This document shows, piece by piece, positions 44,451-55,398 of a stretch of 64,000 bases of DNA. Within the stretch, counting starts at the first letter, position 1, and every line of letters starts with the position of its first letter. Under the pieces are notes generated by a model. That model had not been told where the DNA came from and made no database searches. It worked only from the letters and a program-made list of their open reading frames with translations. The stretch comes from Salinicoccus luteus DSM 17002 (GTDB lineage Bacteria > Bacillota > Bacilli > Staphylococcales > Salinicoccaceae): positions 62,001-126,000 of the forward strand of contig NZ_JONV01000006.1 in the NCBI RefSeq assembly GCF_000712035.1. Direction: 5' to 3'. The position numbers were made by a program, and so were the translations under genes.

Positions 44451-44491
44451 AAGAAGTGTAAAAGAGAAAACACAAAAGGGGAGTTATTATT

Positions 44492-46204
44492 ATGAAGGTA
44501 GAACTTTACGAAGCAACGGATCAGAATCCTAACTTGAAGGATTATGACGAGGCGGTGAAAAACCACGATTGGACAGAAGTGGAGAAGCAATTCTCCTGGT
44601 ATGAGACCGGGAAATACAACATGGCCTATGAGTGCATAGACAGGCATGTTGAGGATGGTCGTGGTGATAAAGTCGCACTTCACTATAAGAACGGAGATAA
44701 GAAACTCTCCTATACATTTGAGGACTTGAAGAAAGCATCCAATAAAGCCGCCAACGTGCTCAAGGATGAAGCAGGAGTCGTCAAAGGGGACCGCGTATTC
44801 ATTTTCATGGCAAGAAGCCCTGAACTCTATTTTTCACTGCTCGGTGCACTGAAGATTGGTGCAATCGTCGGTCCGCTGTTTGAAGCATTCATGGAGAAGG
44901 CGGTAAGGGATCGTCTGGAGAACAGTGATGCCAAAGTCATCATTACGACGCCTGAGCTGCTGCCGAGGATTCCGGTGGATGATCTGCCAAATCTTGAAAA
45001 AGTCGTCGTCGTCGGAGATGGTTCCGATGAAAGGTATATCGATTTCGACGCGAGCTATGAGAAGGCAAGTGATGAATTCGATATAGAGTGGCTGGACAAG
45101 GAAGACGGCCTGATCCTGCACTATACGAGTGGATCGACAGGTCAGCCGAAAGGGGTTCTGCATGTCCAGCATGCCATGGTCCAGCACTATATCTCAGGGA
45201 AATATGTGCTCGACCTCAAAGAGGACGATGTCTACTGGTGTACAGCGGACCCAGGCTGGGTGACGGGTACATCATATGGTATATTCGCACCATGGCTGAA
45301 CGGGGCAACGAATGTTGTAGTGGGTGGCCGCTTCTCCCCTGAATCATGGTATGGAGCCATTCAGGATCTGAACATCACAATCTGGTACAGTGCGCCGACG
45401 GCATTCCGTATGCTCATGGGGGCGGGGGACGAAATCGTAAACGACTATGATCTGTCTTCACTCCGCCATGTACTGTCCGTCGGTGAGCCACTCAATCCGG
45501 AAGTGGTCAAATGGGGAATGAAGGTGTTCAACCTGAGAATACATGATACTTGGTGGATGACCGAGACAGGGGCACATATGATCGTCAACATGCCTGCAAT
45601 GGATATCAAGGGTGGTTCCATGGGCAAACCGCTGCCTGGCGTCGAAGCGGCAATCATAGATGATGAAGGCAACGAACTGCCGCCAAACCGCATGGGCAAC
45701 CTGGCCATGAAACGTGGATGGCCTGCGATGATGCGCAAGATCTGGAAGAATGATGCCAAGTACGATTCCTACTTCATCGGCGACTGGTATGTATCCGGTG
45801 ACTCCGCTTATAAGGATGAAGATGGCTACTACTGGTTCCAGGGCCGTGTGGATGATGTCATCATGACCGCCGGTGAACGTGTGGGACCATTCGAAATAGA
45901 ATCCAAGCTCGTGGAGCACCCAGCTGTTCAGGAAGCAGGGGTGATCGGCAAGCCGGATCCAGTACGGGGTGAAATCGTCAAGGCATTCATCGCGCTCAGG
46001 GAAGGCAACGAGCCGACGGATGAACTGAAAGAAGAGATCCGCAAGTATGTCAAGGAAGGTCTTGCAGCACATGCTGCCCCAAGAGAGATCGAATTCAAGG
46101 ATAAACTGCCTAAGACAAGAAGTGGTAAGATCATGCGCCGCGTGCTGAAAGCATGGGAACTTGACTTGCCGACAGGCGACCTGTCATCCATGGATGACGA
46201 TTAA
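44492..46204 (+). CDS. acsA: Acetyl-CoA synthetase (AMP-forming)
   Basis: Converts acetate, ATP and CoA to acetyl-CoA. 570 residues. ANL motifs: LHYTSGSTGQPKGVLHVQHA, WMTETGAHMIVN, and YFIGDWYVSGDSAYKDEDGY. The C-terminal PKTRSGKIMRR holds Lys546, the expected target of AcuA acetylation. ATG 44492 follows AAAGGGGAG. Divergent organisation with acuABC implies joint control of acetate use. Confidence 0.96.
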   Translation: MKVELYEATDQNPNLKDYDEAVKNHDWTEVEKQFSWYETGKYNMAYECIDRHVEDGRGDKVALHYKNGDKKLSYTFEDLKKASNKAANVLKDEAGVVKGDRVFIFMARSPELYFSLLGALKIGAIVGPLFEAFMEKAVRDRLENSDAKVIITTPELLPRIPVDDLPNLEKVVVVGDGSDERYIDFDASYEKASDEFDIEWLDKEDGLILHYTSGSTGQPKGVLHVQHAMVQHYISGKYVLDLKEDDVYWCTADPGWVTGTSYGIFAPWLNGATNVVVGGRFSPESWYGAIQDLNITIWYSAPTAFRMLMGAGDEIVNDYDLSSLRHVLSVGEPLNPEVVKWGMKVFNLRIHDTWWMTETGAHMIVNMPAMDIKGGSMGKPLPGVEAAIIDDEGNELPPNRMGNLAMKRGWPAMMRKIWKNDAKYDSYFIGDWYVSGDSAYKDEDGYYWFQGRVDDVIMTAGERVGPFEIESKLVEHPAVQEAGVIGKPDPVRGEIVKAFIALREGNEPTDELKEEIRKYVKEGLAAHAAPREIEFKDKLPKTRSGKIMRRVLKAWELDLPTGDLSSMDDD

Positions 46205-46212
46205 AAAACTTG

Positions 46213-46245
46213 ATTGCCCCTAATAAATATTAGGGGCAATTTTCT
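46213..46245 (+). terminator. Terminator after acsA
   Basis: ATTGCCCCTAAT (46213-46224) and ATTAGGGGCAAT (46229-46240) form a perfect 12-bp stem followed by T residues. Confidence 0.85.
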
Positions 46246-46301
46246 GTTTATTATGGCATAATGGAAGGGTGGAATCCTAATAATAAAAAGGAGATGACAA
46301 G

Positions 46302-47969
46302 GTGGCACATTTGACAGACCAGGAAACTGCTGCGAAAGCAGACATCAAACCTATTGAGGAGATTGCACAAAAGGCGGGCATTCCTCATGATGCTTTGGAG
46401 ATGTATGGAAAATACAAGGCAAAAGTCGACATACATAAGATTGAAGGCAACGAAAAGCAATCCAAAGTCGTACTCGTATCCGCAATGAACCCGACACCGG
46501 CAGGAGAAGGGAAGTCCACTTGTACCGTGGGACTCGCAGACGCGTTCAACCAGCTTGAGAAGAATGTTATGGTGGCTCTCCGCGAACCATCCCTGGGTCC
46601 GGTAATGGGCATCAAGGGTGGTGCGACAGGCGGTGGACGTGCACAGGTACTTCCGATGGAAGAGATCAATCTCCACTTCAACGGAGACCTTCACGCTATC
46701 ACAACAGCCAACAATGCACTTTCAGCATTCATCGATAACCATATCCATCACGGCAATAAACTGAATATCGATCCAAGACGTGTAACCTGGAAGCGCGTGC
46801 TGGACATGAACGACCGCGCACTGCGTCAGGTGGTAGTGGGGCTTGGTGGACCGACACGCGGCGTTCCAAGAGAAGATGGATTTGACATTACAGTAGCAAG
46901 TGAAATCATGGCGGTGCTGTGTCTCGCAAGTGACATAATCGATCTCAAGAAAAAGCTTGCAGACATCGTCATCGGATACACTTATGACAGGGAGCCGGTT
47001 ACAGTCGGACAGCTTGAAGTTGAAGGGGCACTTGCGCTTCTGCTGAAAGAGGCCATCAAGCCGAACCTCGTACAGACGATGGAAGGGACTCCGGCACTCA
47101 TCCATGGTGGACCTTTCGCCAACATTGCACACGGATGCAACTCGCTCATCGCAACGAACACTGCAAGAAAGCTTGCGGACATCGTTGTTACAGAATGTGG
47201 ATTCGGCTCCGACCTTGGTGGGGAGAAGTTCATGAACATCAAAGCAAGAAAAGGTGAATTTGCACCCGATGCGATTGTGCTTGTGGCGACAATCCGCGCG
47301 CTCAAGATGAATGGCGGCGTGGCCAAAAAGGACCTCGGTGAAGCGAATGTCGATGCATTGAAGGAAGGTATTAAAAACCTTGAAAAGCATATCGAAAATG
47401 CACGCAAATTCGGCATCGAGCCGGTTGTTGCACTCAATGATTTCGTAACGGATACGGATGAAGAGAGGGACTATGTCCTCAGCTGGTGCAAGGAGCAGAA
47501 TGTAAGGGTCTCCCTGACCAAAGTATGGGAGCATGGCGGTTCAGGTGGCACGGATCTTGCCAAGCAGGTCCTTGAAGTGCTTGATGAACCACAAAATTTC
47601 AAACATCTTTATGAAAATTCACTGCCAATCGACCAGAAGATCGAAAAGATCGTTACTGAAGTCTATGGTGGAGAAGGCGTCATCTTTACAGACAAGGCTA
47701 AGAAACAACTTGCTGAAATCGATCGCCACGGTTGGGGAGAGTTCCCGGTATGTATGGCGAAGTCGCAGTACTCCCTGAGTGATGATCCGACACTGCTGGG
47801 CCGTCCGACAGGCTTCAAGGTCACTGTAAGGGAAGTCGTCGCCAAGGCGGGGGCAGGATTCGTCGTTGCATTGACAGGAGACATCATGACGATGCCAGGC
47901 CTTCCTAAAGTACCTTCAGCTGTACACATGGACGTGGATGCCGACGGCAACTCCAAAGGTCTCTTCTAA
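46302..47969 (+). CDS. fhs: Formate--tetrahydrofolate ligase
   Basis: Makes 10-formyltetrahydrofolate from formate and ATP for purine and formyl-Met synthesis. 555 residues. P-loop [14 protein letters not shown] near residue 65, and [20 protein letters not shown] are family signatures. The start codon is GTG 46302 with AAAAGGAG upstream. It is a single gene between terminators. Confidence 0.96.
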   Translation: MAHLTDQETAAKADIKPIEEIAQKAGIPHDALEMYGKYKAKVDIHKIEGNEKQSKVVLVSAMNPTPAGEGKSTCTVGLADAFNQLEKNVMVALREPSLGPVMGIKGGATGGGRAQVLPMEEINLHFNGDLHAITTANNALSAFIDNHIHHGNKLNIDPRRVTWKRVLDMNDRALRQVVVGLGGPTRGVPREDGFDITVASEIMAVLCLASDIIDLKKKLADIVIGYTYDREPVTVGQLEVEGALALLLKEAIKPNLVQTMEGTPALIHGGPFANIAHGCNSLIATNTARKLADIVVTECGFGSDLGGEKFMNIKARKGEFAPDAIVLVATIRALKMNGGVAKKDLGEANVDALKEGIKNLEKHIENARKFGIEPVVALNDFVTDTDEERDYVLSWCKEQNVRVSLTKVWEHGGSGGTDLAKQVLEVLDEPQNFKHLYENSLPIDQKIEKIVTEVYGGEGVIFTDKAKKQLAEIDRHGWGEFPVCMAKSQYSLSDDPTLLGRPTGFKVTVREVVAKAGAGFVVALTGDIMTMPGLPKVPSAVHMDVDADGNSKGLF

Positions 47970-47991
47970 AATCAAAAGAATACAGAAATAG

Positions 47992-48028
47992 AAAAATCGC
48001 CCCTATCAATTGATAGGGGCGATTTTTT
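47992..48028. terminator. Terminator between fhs and the PBP gene
   Basis: AAAAATCGCCCCTATC (47992-48007) and GATAGGGGCGATTTTT (48012-48027) form a perfect 16-bp stem with T or A tracts on both sides, so it serves both convergent genes. Confidence 0.9.
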
Positions 48029-48029
48029 G

Positions 48030-50579
48030 TTACTCCTCTTCCTCGTCTTCGTCTTCATCATCGTCAGAACTTGAGGCGCTGCCTCCGACACGATAACGGT
48101 CATCATATGAATGTGTCACTGTACCACGGAGATCCGAAGTGCTGAGCCCGGAGTCGAAGTCCTCTCCCATCCTCTCCATGATTTCGGAGTCGCTCAGGCT
48201 GTCCTTGTCGGTAAGCCGTGTATCTTCGGCAATCAAGCCTTCACGCACTTTATCCAGATTCTTCTCACAGTCCTCCTCTGTTTCCATGGTGAGTGCACAG
48301 TATTCGACTTCCCTTACAGAAGAAGGTCGGCTGAACCGTTCATTGGCTCCCATCTGCTCAGGAGCAACTTCGCTGAGGGCCTGCGCAATGTTACGCCAGT
48401 TATAGATGTGCAGGTGCTGTTCGCTATCCTGGTTGGCCACCTGTGGAATGTTGCGGTCGTAACCCATCCACACCCCTAATGTAACTTTAGGATTATAGCC
48501 CATGAACCAGGAGTCGATGAACGCATTGGACGTACCGGTCTTCGCTGCCCAATCATATGTGTCGCTGACACTGTTGTAGTAGTCCTGGATATAGTAGGCG
48601 GAACCCGTCTGGAAGGTTTCCTTGAGTATGTCGGTCATGAGATAGGCTGTAGAATCCTTGAATATTTGGGTGGATTCACTTTCATGCTCATATATGACCT
48701 CACCGGTTGGGCTGGTGATCGATTCGATCATATAACTGTCGACCAGTTCACCATTATTTGCAAAAGTGGAGAATGCATTTGCATTGTCCTCGACCGACAT
48801 GTCGTTGGAGCCGAGTGGGAGCGAAACTCCCAGGGTATCTTCATCAGCATAATGGGCGTCTGCCAGTGGCATTCCCATCTTCTCGAAATATTCCTGTGGA
48901 TTATGCTGTCTCACATCCGCCCATAGTCTCAATGTACTCAGGTTGTATGAATTGCTGAGCGCATGCTTGGCGGACACAAGTCCGAATTCTTCGTCCACAT
49001 CATAGTTCCGGGGGCTGTAGTCCTCACCGAAAGGATTGGGTATTGTGAAGATTTCATCCAGCAGCACTGTATCCGGAGCAATCAGCCCTTTATCGAGTGC
49101 CGGACCATAGGTGATCAGCGGCTTCATGGTGGAACCGGCCATCCGGGTTGTCTGGGTTGCATGGTTGATTGAAGAACGGTCATGATCCCGTCCGCCTATG
49201 AAGCCAAGAATCTTGCCGGTCTGGTTGTCCTTCAGCATGGCACCAAGTTCGTGTTCGAACACTTCATCGCTCGCTTCCTGCTCCTCCTCAGAGGCATCTT
49301 CTGCATCCTCAATGCTCCTGGATCCATAGTAGTAGCTGGAATTGTCCTTCACATCCTGCATGGTGTCATAGATCGTCTTATCGATGGTCGTTTCGATATG
49401 ATAACCCTGGTTTCTCAGTGCAGTGTTCGCCATGCCTGTATACTCCTGGTTGATCAACGGAGTGGAGTCGACATCCTCACGCGTCAGGCCATCTTCTTCA
49501 GCAAGGTGATACTTAAGTATGTCTATACTGCGCCTTTCCACTTCGTCAGTCAGGAATGGATAGTTCTGGTTCGGTACAGTTACACTGTCGGTCAGATTGG
49601 CATACAGATCATACTCGACAGCTTCATCGTACTCCTCCTGGGTGATCTTGTCTTCAATAAGCATCCTTTCCAAAACGAAGCGCTGCCTGTTCAGTCCTAC
49701 CTGTCGCAGATCCTCATCTTTGACTGCCCCGCCCTGCAGGAATGGGGTATACGCGTAAGGGTTCTGCGGAATACCGGCAATGAAGGCACTTTCTGCGAGG
49801 TTCAATTCATCTGCATTCTTTCCGAAAATTCCTTCTGCAGCCGCCTGTACCCCGGCGATATTCTGGCCGTTGGCATTACGGCCGAAGGATACGGCATTCA
49901 GATAGGCTTCCAGAATCTCTTCCTTGGACAGAAGTTTTTCAACGCGGAAAGCAAGCAGGAGCTCCGTTGCCTTGCGGTCGAATGTCGTTTCATTCGTCAG
50001 CAGCTGATTTTTGACCAGCTGCTGTGTCAGTGTACTGCCGCCTGTACCGGATTCCGCCCCCGCTACCTGCTGGAGTGCGGCTCTCATGAAGGCTTTCGGC
50101 ACGACACCGTTATGTTCATAGAAATACTCATCCTCAGTGGCTATGAGGGCTTCGACGACGTGTGGGGAAATATTTTCATAATCTACACGCTCCCGTATTA
50201 GGTCTGCCCTCAAAGTGCCGAGTGCCTCACCGGAACCGAAAGCGACGGTGGTGCTTTCCGTCATTTCAGTCAGGGCGGTCTTCACTTCTTCCGCCGGCTG
50301 GATTTCCTCATCATTTACGAGTGCTGCAAAATAGCCCACGCCGATGCTGAATGCGAGTATGCCCACCAGGGTGGCTGCAAGCACTGTAAAGAGAATTATG
50401 TTCCAGATTGTGTCATAGGCAGTAAAAAATGATATCCTGAGTGGAGAACCGGCTTTTTTAAAGCGCGAGGTGACACTATTGTATTTCTCTTTGAAGGTGG
50501 ATCCCTGAATGGAAGCCTTCCCTGTATCTCTGCGAGAAAATAGGTTTTTAATATAATTTACAAAGTCATTATTCTTCAT
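48030..50579 (-). CDS. Class A penicillin-binding protein (transglycosylase/transpeptidase)
   Basis: 849-residue bifunctional peptidoglycan synthase. A basic cytoplasmic tail (1-50) and one transmembrane helix (about 58-86) precede a GT51 domain with catalytic Glu149 in TEDEYFYEHNG and GGSTLTQQLVKN. The transpeptidase has STMK with Ser483, SNSYN, and KTGTS. The C-terminus ends in a long run of Ser, Asp and Glu, which is low complexity. ATG 50579 follows AGGAGG; an extended -10 TGTTATAAT lies at 50602-50610. It is divergent from tyrS. It corresponds to the PBP1a/PBP2-like class of Gram-positive bacteria, but I cannot fix the exact orthologue. Confidence 0.9.
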   Translation of the reverse strand: MKNNDFVNYIKNLFSRRDTGKASIQGSTFKEKYNSVTSRFKKAGSPLRISFFTAYDTIWNIILFTVLAATLVGILAFSIGVGYFAALVNDEEIQPAEEVKTALTEMTESTTVAFGSGEALGTLRADLIRERVDYENISPHVVEALIATEDEYFYEHNGVVPKAFMRAALQQVAGAESGTGGSTLTQQLVKNQLLTNETTFDRKATELLLAFRVEKLLSKEEILEAYLNAVSFGRNANGQNIAGVQAAAEGIFGKNADELNLAESAFIAGIPQNPYAYTPFLQGGAVKDEDLRQVGLNRQRFVLERMLIEDKITQEEYDEAVEYDLYANLTDSVTVPNQNYPFLTDEVERRSIDILKYHLAEEDGLTREDVDSTPLINQEYTGMANTALRNQGYHIETTIDKTIYDTMQDVKDNSSYYYGSRSIEDAEDASEEEQEASDEVFEHELGAMLKDNQTGKILGFIGGRDHDRSSINHATQTTRMAGSTMKPLITYGPALDKGLIAPDTVLLDEIFTIPNPFGEDYSPRNYDVDEEFGLVSAKHALSNSYNLSTLRLWADVRQHNPQEYFEKMGMPLADAHYADEDTLGVSLPLGSNDMSVEDNANAFSTFANNGELVDSYMIESITSPTGEVIYEHESESTQIFKDSTAYLMTDILKETFQTGSAYYIQDYYNSVSDTYDWAAKTGTSNAFIDSWFMGYNPKVTLGVWMGYDRNIPQVANQDSEQHLHIYNWRNIAQALSEVAPEQMGANERFSRPSSVREVEYCALTMETEEDCEKNLDKVREGLIAEDTRLTDKDSLSDSEIMERMGEDFDSGLSTSDLRGTVTHSYDDRYRVGGSASSSDDDEDEDEEEE

Positions 50580-50724
50580 TGCTACCTCCTATCATCGGTC
50601 ATTATAACACAGAAAAAACAAAGAGAGTTAGTGATAAAAGGTGAATATGACGTCCTGTGCCAGCAGGGTGCAAGCCTGGTCCACAGGAGTTCTTGACGGT
50701 ATAGAAAGAAAGGCTCTTGACTTT

Positions 50725-50754
50725 TTGCCGACAAGAATATATCATTCCTATAAA
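50725..50754 (+). promoter_or_regulatory. Promoter of the tyrS T-box transcript
   Basis: TTGCCG (50725-50730) and TATAAA (50749-50754), spacer 18 bp; an alternative TTGACT (50717-50722) with TATCAT (50740-50745) has a 17-bp spacer. Confidence 0.45.
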
Positions 50755-50760
50755 TTGATA

Positions 50761-50954
50761 TTATTCGAATGGCAGAGAAGTAGTTGGTTTGGCGGAATTC
50801 AGAGAGCTGATGGCAGGTGGGAATCAGTGCACGCGTCCAACGAATACACTGCATCAGATATTCGATCGTCGGGGTGGACGTTCCTGCCCATAAAGTGAAA
50901 CTGTATGGTGGTACCGTGTACTCAAGCACCCTTACTCTTGTAGGGGTGCTTTTT
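50761..50954 (+). promoter_or_regulatory. T-box leader (tyrosine) of tyrS
   Basis: Stem I has the AGAGAGCTGATGG motif. The specifier codon TAC is at 50845-50847 in the context GAATACA. The T-box bulge TGGTGGTACCGTG is at 50906-50918, and the terminator AAGCACCC-TTAC with GTAG-GGGTGCTT (50924-50950) ends in T residues. The same stretch can be read as a short frame, but that is not coding. Confidence 0.93.
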
Positions 50955-50963
50955 AATTTGTAG

Positions 50964-52253
<1,290 letters not shown>

Positions 52254-52258
52254 CAGCC

Positions 52259-52288
52259 GGGACTGGTGCACTGCACCGGTCTCTTTTG
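52259..52288 (+). terminator. Terminator after tyrS
   Basis: GGGACTGGTGC (52259-52269) and GCACCGGTCTC (52273-52283) pair with two wobbles, followed by TTTT. Confidence 0.65.
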
Positions 52289-52364
52289 TCATGTGCCGAG
52301 GTTTGAAATGATAGGATTAATGGTAAGATAAAGGTATAACAAAGTGCAGAACAGGAGAAGAAAA

Positions 52365-52949
52365 ATGAAAAAACTACTTATTCCATTGGGCGTCATTGTC
52401 GGATTCTTCATCATTCTGGCAATCATATTCGCACCGAAATACAACCAGTTCGTCAACCTCGAGGAGGAAGTGAACCAGAAGGAATCCCAGATTGAAACAC
52501 AGCTGCAGAGAAGGGGAGACCTCATTCCGAACCTTGTCAGCACAGTTCAGGGATATGCTTCCCATGAAGAGGAGATCTTCACGGACATTGCCGATGCGAG
52601 AAGCCGTCTATCCGGTGCAGAGAATGTGGAAGAAATGGCCGAGGCGAACAACGAAGTGACATCGGCACTGTCAAGGCTTCTGGCCATATCGGAAAACTAT
52701 CCGGATCTCCAGGCGAGCGAGCAGTTTACAGGGCTGCGCGATGAGCTTGCAGGGGCCGAAAACCGCATTGCGGTCGCCCGCCAGGACTACAATACAGCCG
52801 TGCAGGAATACAATAGGAACACCAGGACCTTCCCGGGCAATATGGTGGCCGGACTGTTCGGCTTCTCCGAGAAGCCATATTTCGAAGCGGATGAAACGAG
52901 CAGGGACGTCCCTGAAGTTGAATTCAACACCGATCAGGATGGAGAATGA
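52365..52949 (+). CDS. LemA family protein
   Basis: 194 residues: one N-terminal transmembrane helix (about 3-23) and a four-helix LemA domain with YNQFVNLEEEVNQKESQIETQ in the first helix and LIPNLVSTVQGYA. LemA proteins are membrane-attached with unclear function. ATG 52365 follows AGGAGAAG. It overlaps the TPM gene by 4 nt; LemA and TPM proteins are a conserved pair. Confidence 0.9.
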   Translation: MKKLLIPLGVIVGFFIILAIIFAPKYNQFVNLEEEVNQKESQIETQLQRRGDLIPNLVSTVQGYASHEEEIFTDIADARSRLSGAENVEEMAEANNEVTSALSRLLAISENYPDLQASEQFTGLRDELAGAENRIAVARQDYNTAVQEYNRNTRTFPGNMVAGLFGFSEKPYFEADETSRDVPEVEFNTDQDGE

Positions 52950-53815
52950 TGAAGCGCCTGGTCATGCTTATGCTGATCATGTTTGTATTCTCCAGTCTTC
53001 CTGCTGAGGCACGGGTGGCGCTTCCGTCTCTCGACACTTCCCACTATTTCGTCCAGGATAATGCTGAAGTGCTGAGCGAAGCGACGATTGAGGAACTCAA
53101 TCAGATGGGGACGCATCTGGAAGAGGGCACAGGCGTTGAAATGCTGCTGCTCACCATGCCTTCAACCGGGCAGGAGCATAGACAGGATTATGCACTCAAG
53201 GCGCTGCGTGAATACGGCGTCGGCAAACAGGAGGAGGACAATGGCATTGTGATCCTCCTCAACCTGGATAACGGCAATGAATACAACAACCGGGGCGTCG
53301 AGGTCCAGGTCGGCTATGGCATTGAAGGATATCTGAACGATGCGAAGATCGGCAGGATCATCGATGACGTGGCCATGGAGCATTTCGTGGCGGCGTCTGA
53401 AGCGGAAGAAGGTTCTGAAGCAGCCGCTGCGAATTATGAGCAGGGGCTCTCGAACCTCTATCAGGCACTTTATCAGGAATCGCTTGAGGCGTACGGATAC
53501 GAAGAAGGGGAGTTTACCCGCGATACGCCTGAGGCAGATACCGCTATGGGGGCAACAGGCGGCCAGACTCTCGGTGCTGGCGAGTCCATCTTCAGGCTCA
53601 TCTTCGCGATGGTCGTCATCTACCTGCTGTTCAAGCTCATGGGAGGCGGAGGCAATCCCCCAAGAGGCGGCGGCCGTCGTGGACGCAGACGGGGACCCGT
53701 AGTATTCTTCCCACCATCCGGCGGCGGTGGACGCGGCGGAGGATTTGGTGGCGGTGGCTTCGGTGGTTTCGGTGGCGGCTCCGGCGGCGGCGGCGGTGCC
53801 GGACGCGGCTTCTAG
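52946..53815 (+). CDS. TPM-domain (YgcG-type) membrane protein with glycine-rich tail
   Basis: 289 residues. A signal peptide (1-22, cleaved after PAEA), an extracellular TPM domain (about 30-170, with DNAEVLSEATIEELN and DNGIVILLNLDNG), one transmembrane helix (about 213-232, SIFRLIFAMVVIYLLFKLM), then an Arg/Gly-rich tail ending in almost pure Gly/Phe/Ser repeats. The tail resembles those of TPM proteins in other bacteria, with no known role. The start (ATGATGA) overlaps lemA, so the two are coupled. Confidence 0.88.
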   Translation: MMKRLVMLMLIMFVFSSLPAEARVALPSLDTSHYFVQDNAEVLSEATIEELNQMGTHLEEGTGVEMLLLTMPSTGQEHRQDYALKALREYGVGKQEEDNGIVILLNLDNGNEYNNRGVEVQVGYGIEGYLNDAKIGRIIDDVAMEHFVAASEAEEGSEAAAANYEQGLSNLYQALYQESLEAYGYEEGEFTRDTPEADTAMGATGGQTLGAGESIFRLIFAMVVIYLLFKLMGGGGNPPRGGGRRGRRRGPVVFFPPSGGGGRGGGFGGGGFGGFGGGSGGGGGAGRGF

Positions 53816-53832
53816 AGTTTCATATAAACAGT

Positions 53833-53876
53833 AAAAGCTTCCGGATTCAAATTGATTTGAATCCGGAAGCTTTTTT
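53833..53876. terminator. 20-bp palindromic terminator
   Basis: AAAAGCTTCCGGATTCAAAT (53833-53852) pairs with its perfect complement at 53855-53874; a T run follows. It divides the convergent TPM and YjiH genes. Confidence 0.9.
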
Positions 53877-53882
53877 GCATCC

Positions 53883-55211
53883 TTAGAAGAATATATGGGC
53901 AATCACTACGATGACCGGCAGTGTAATCGCGGTACGGAGCAGGAAGATGATGAACAGCTTTCCGATTCCGACCGGTATTTTGGAGCCGAGTATGACCCCA
54001 CCGACTTCGGAAAGGTAGATGAGCTGCGTGATGCTCAGTGTACCGATGATGAAGCGGGTCATATCTGAAGAGACACCCTCGATCAGTATGGCTGGAAGGA
54101 ACATATCGGTGAAGCCGATGAATAGCGACTCTGATGCAGCCTGGGCTTCCGGTACATTCATCAGTTCCAGAATCGGAACGAAAGGCGCGCCAATCCATGT
54201 GAATACTGGGGTATACTCGGCGAATATCGTACCGAGAGTACCGATTGCCATGACAATGGGCAGTACCGCAAACCACATGTCTCCGACTGTTTTCACTCCA
54301 TCCTTCAGGAAACCACCGAATCCTTCAGCTTCGTCCGCCCTGTCAAGCGCCTTCTTATAGCCCCACGAGAGGGGATTGTATCCGGAAGGAACCGTTTCGT
54401 CTATGGATCTTCCTTCTACATAGTAGTCATCCTTGATGCGGGAGAGTGGCGGAATCCTCGGCATGATCAGTGCAGCGATGACACCTGCAATGATGATGGT
54501 CATGTAGAACAGGAAGAAACGGTCCATCAGACCGATCAGATCGAGTATGACGATGGAGAAGGTGATCGATACGACAGAGAAAGTCGTCGCAATGACCGCA
54601 GCTTCCCTTTTGGAGTAGTAGCCCTTCTCATACTGATTGCTCGTCAGCAGGACGCCTACTGTGCCATCTCCAACCCATGAGGCCAGGTTATCGACTGTGG
54701 AACGGCCCGGCAGGGTGAATAGTGGGCGCATAACCTTGGCGAACATGGTGCCGACGAATTCGAGCAGACCATAATTGAGCAGGAGCGGCAGCAGGATTCC
54801 GGCAAACAGGAATATGGCAAACAGTGTCGGCAGCAGGTCATAGAGCATCAGCCCGCCGGTGACTTCAGAATTTATGAACTCTGGGCCGAAGACGAAATAT
54901 GCCATCAGCGAGAATACTGCACCCAGTATACGCAGGATAACCCAGATAGCATTCATCCGGAACAGGTTCCTGAGGAATTCGTAACCCGGATTGACCATCC
55001 AACTGAACAGGATGGTCAGCAATGCAGAAAGATTTATCAGTATGACGACGATGAGAACAACATTGTCATAGCCAATCAGTTCATTGAGTGCATTTGCAAG
55101 ATAGGCGACGGGTATCGTCGTCTCCCCATCGATATTCAGGGGGAAGAGGAACATGAATACCCCAATCAGAGAAGGAATAATGAATTTAAATAAAGTTGCA
55201 CGTTTATGCAT
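53883..55211 (-). CDS. YjiH family membrane protein (nucleoside recognition domain)
   Basis: 442-residue membrane protein with about 11 predicted helices. The two 'Gate'/nucleoside-recognition regions include LASWVGDGTVGVLLTSNQYEKGYYS and GFTDMFLPAILIEGVSSDMTRF. YjiH proteins are presumed transporters of unknown substrate. ATG 55211 follows AAGGAGG. A promoter TTTACA-16-TATAAT and a near-perfect cre site lie upstream on the minus strand, so carbon-source control through CcpA is likely. Confidence 0.87.
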   Translation of the reverse strand: MHKRATLFKFIIPSLIGVFMFLFPLNIDGETTIPVAYLANALNELIGYDNVVLIVVILINLSALLTILFSWMVNPGYEFLRNLFRMNAIWVILRILGAVFSLMAYFVFGPEFINSEVTGGLMLYDLLPTLFAIFLFAGILLPLLLNYGLLEFVGTMFAKVMRPLFTLPGRSTVDNLASWVGDGTVGVLLTSNQYEKGYYSKREAAVIATTFSVVSITFSIVILDLIGLMDRFFLFYMTIIIAGVIAALIMPRIPPLSRIKDDYYVEGRSIDETVPSGYNPLSWGYKKALDRADEAEGFGGFLKDGVKTVGDMWFAVLPIVMAIGTLGTIFAEYTPVFTWIGAPFVPILELMNVPEAQAASESLFIGFTDMFLPAILIEGVSSDMTRFIIGTLSITQLIYLSEVGGVILGSKIPVGIGKLFIIFLLRTAITLPVIVVIAHIFF

Positions 55212-55233
55212 AATAAAGCCTCCTTATTAAATA

Positions 55234-55287
55234 ATTATACATAGCAATTTGAACTTGTAAATCTCAAAGAAAAAGAAAACGTTTTCA
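55234..55287 (-). promoter_or_regulatory. Promoter and cre site of the yjiH-like gene
   Basis: On the minus strand the cre candidate TGAAAACGTTTTCT (55287-55274) matches the consensus TGWAANCGNTNWCA at 13 of 14 positions. It lies upstream of TTTACA-16-TATAAT (-10 at 55239-55234). Its centre is about 53 bases before the predicted start, the spacing seen for CcpA activation. Confidence 0.6.
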
Positions 55288-55368
55288 CATACTGAATTTA
55301 TTTTATACAACTAGTAATAGTTATGCAATCTAATTCTTTTCTTATTGATTCAAGACATCCATGATTAT

Positions 55369-55377
55369 TGTTATACT
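55369..55377 (+). promoter_or_regulatory. Extended -10 promoter of the dipeptidase gene
   Basis: TGTTATACT is an extended -10 element about 22 bp before the gene's start codon; no strong -35 is seen. Confidence 0.45.
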
Positions 55378-55398
55378 CGCAGAAAAGGAGGAGATGGA

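Noticed and set aside
44457-44472. A cre site in the acsA promoter
   Set aside because: The stretch has TG and CA ends but is two bases too long and lacks the central CG, so I did not call it.
50641-50898. An 85-codon open frame before tyrS
   Set aside because: It coincides with the promoter and T-box leader, whose conserved elements explain the sequence.
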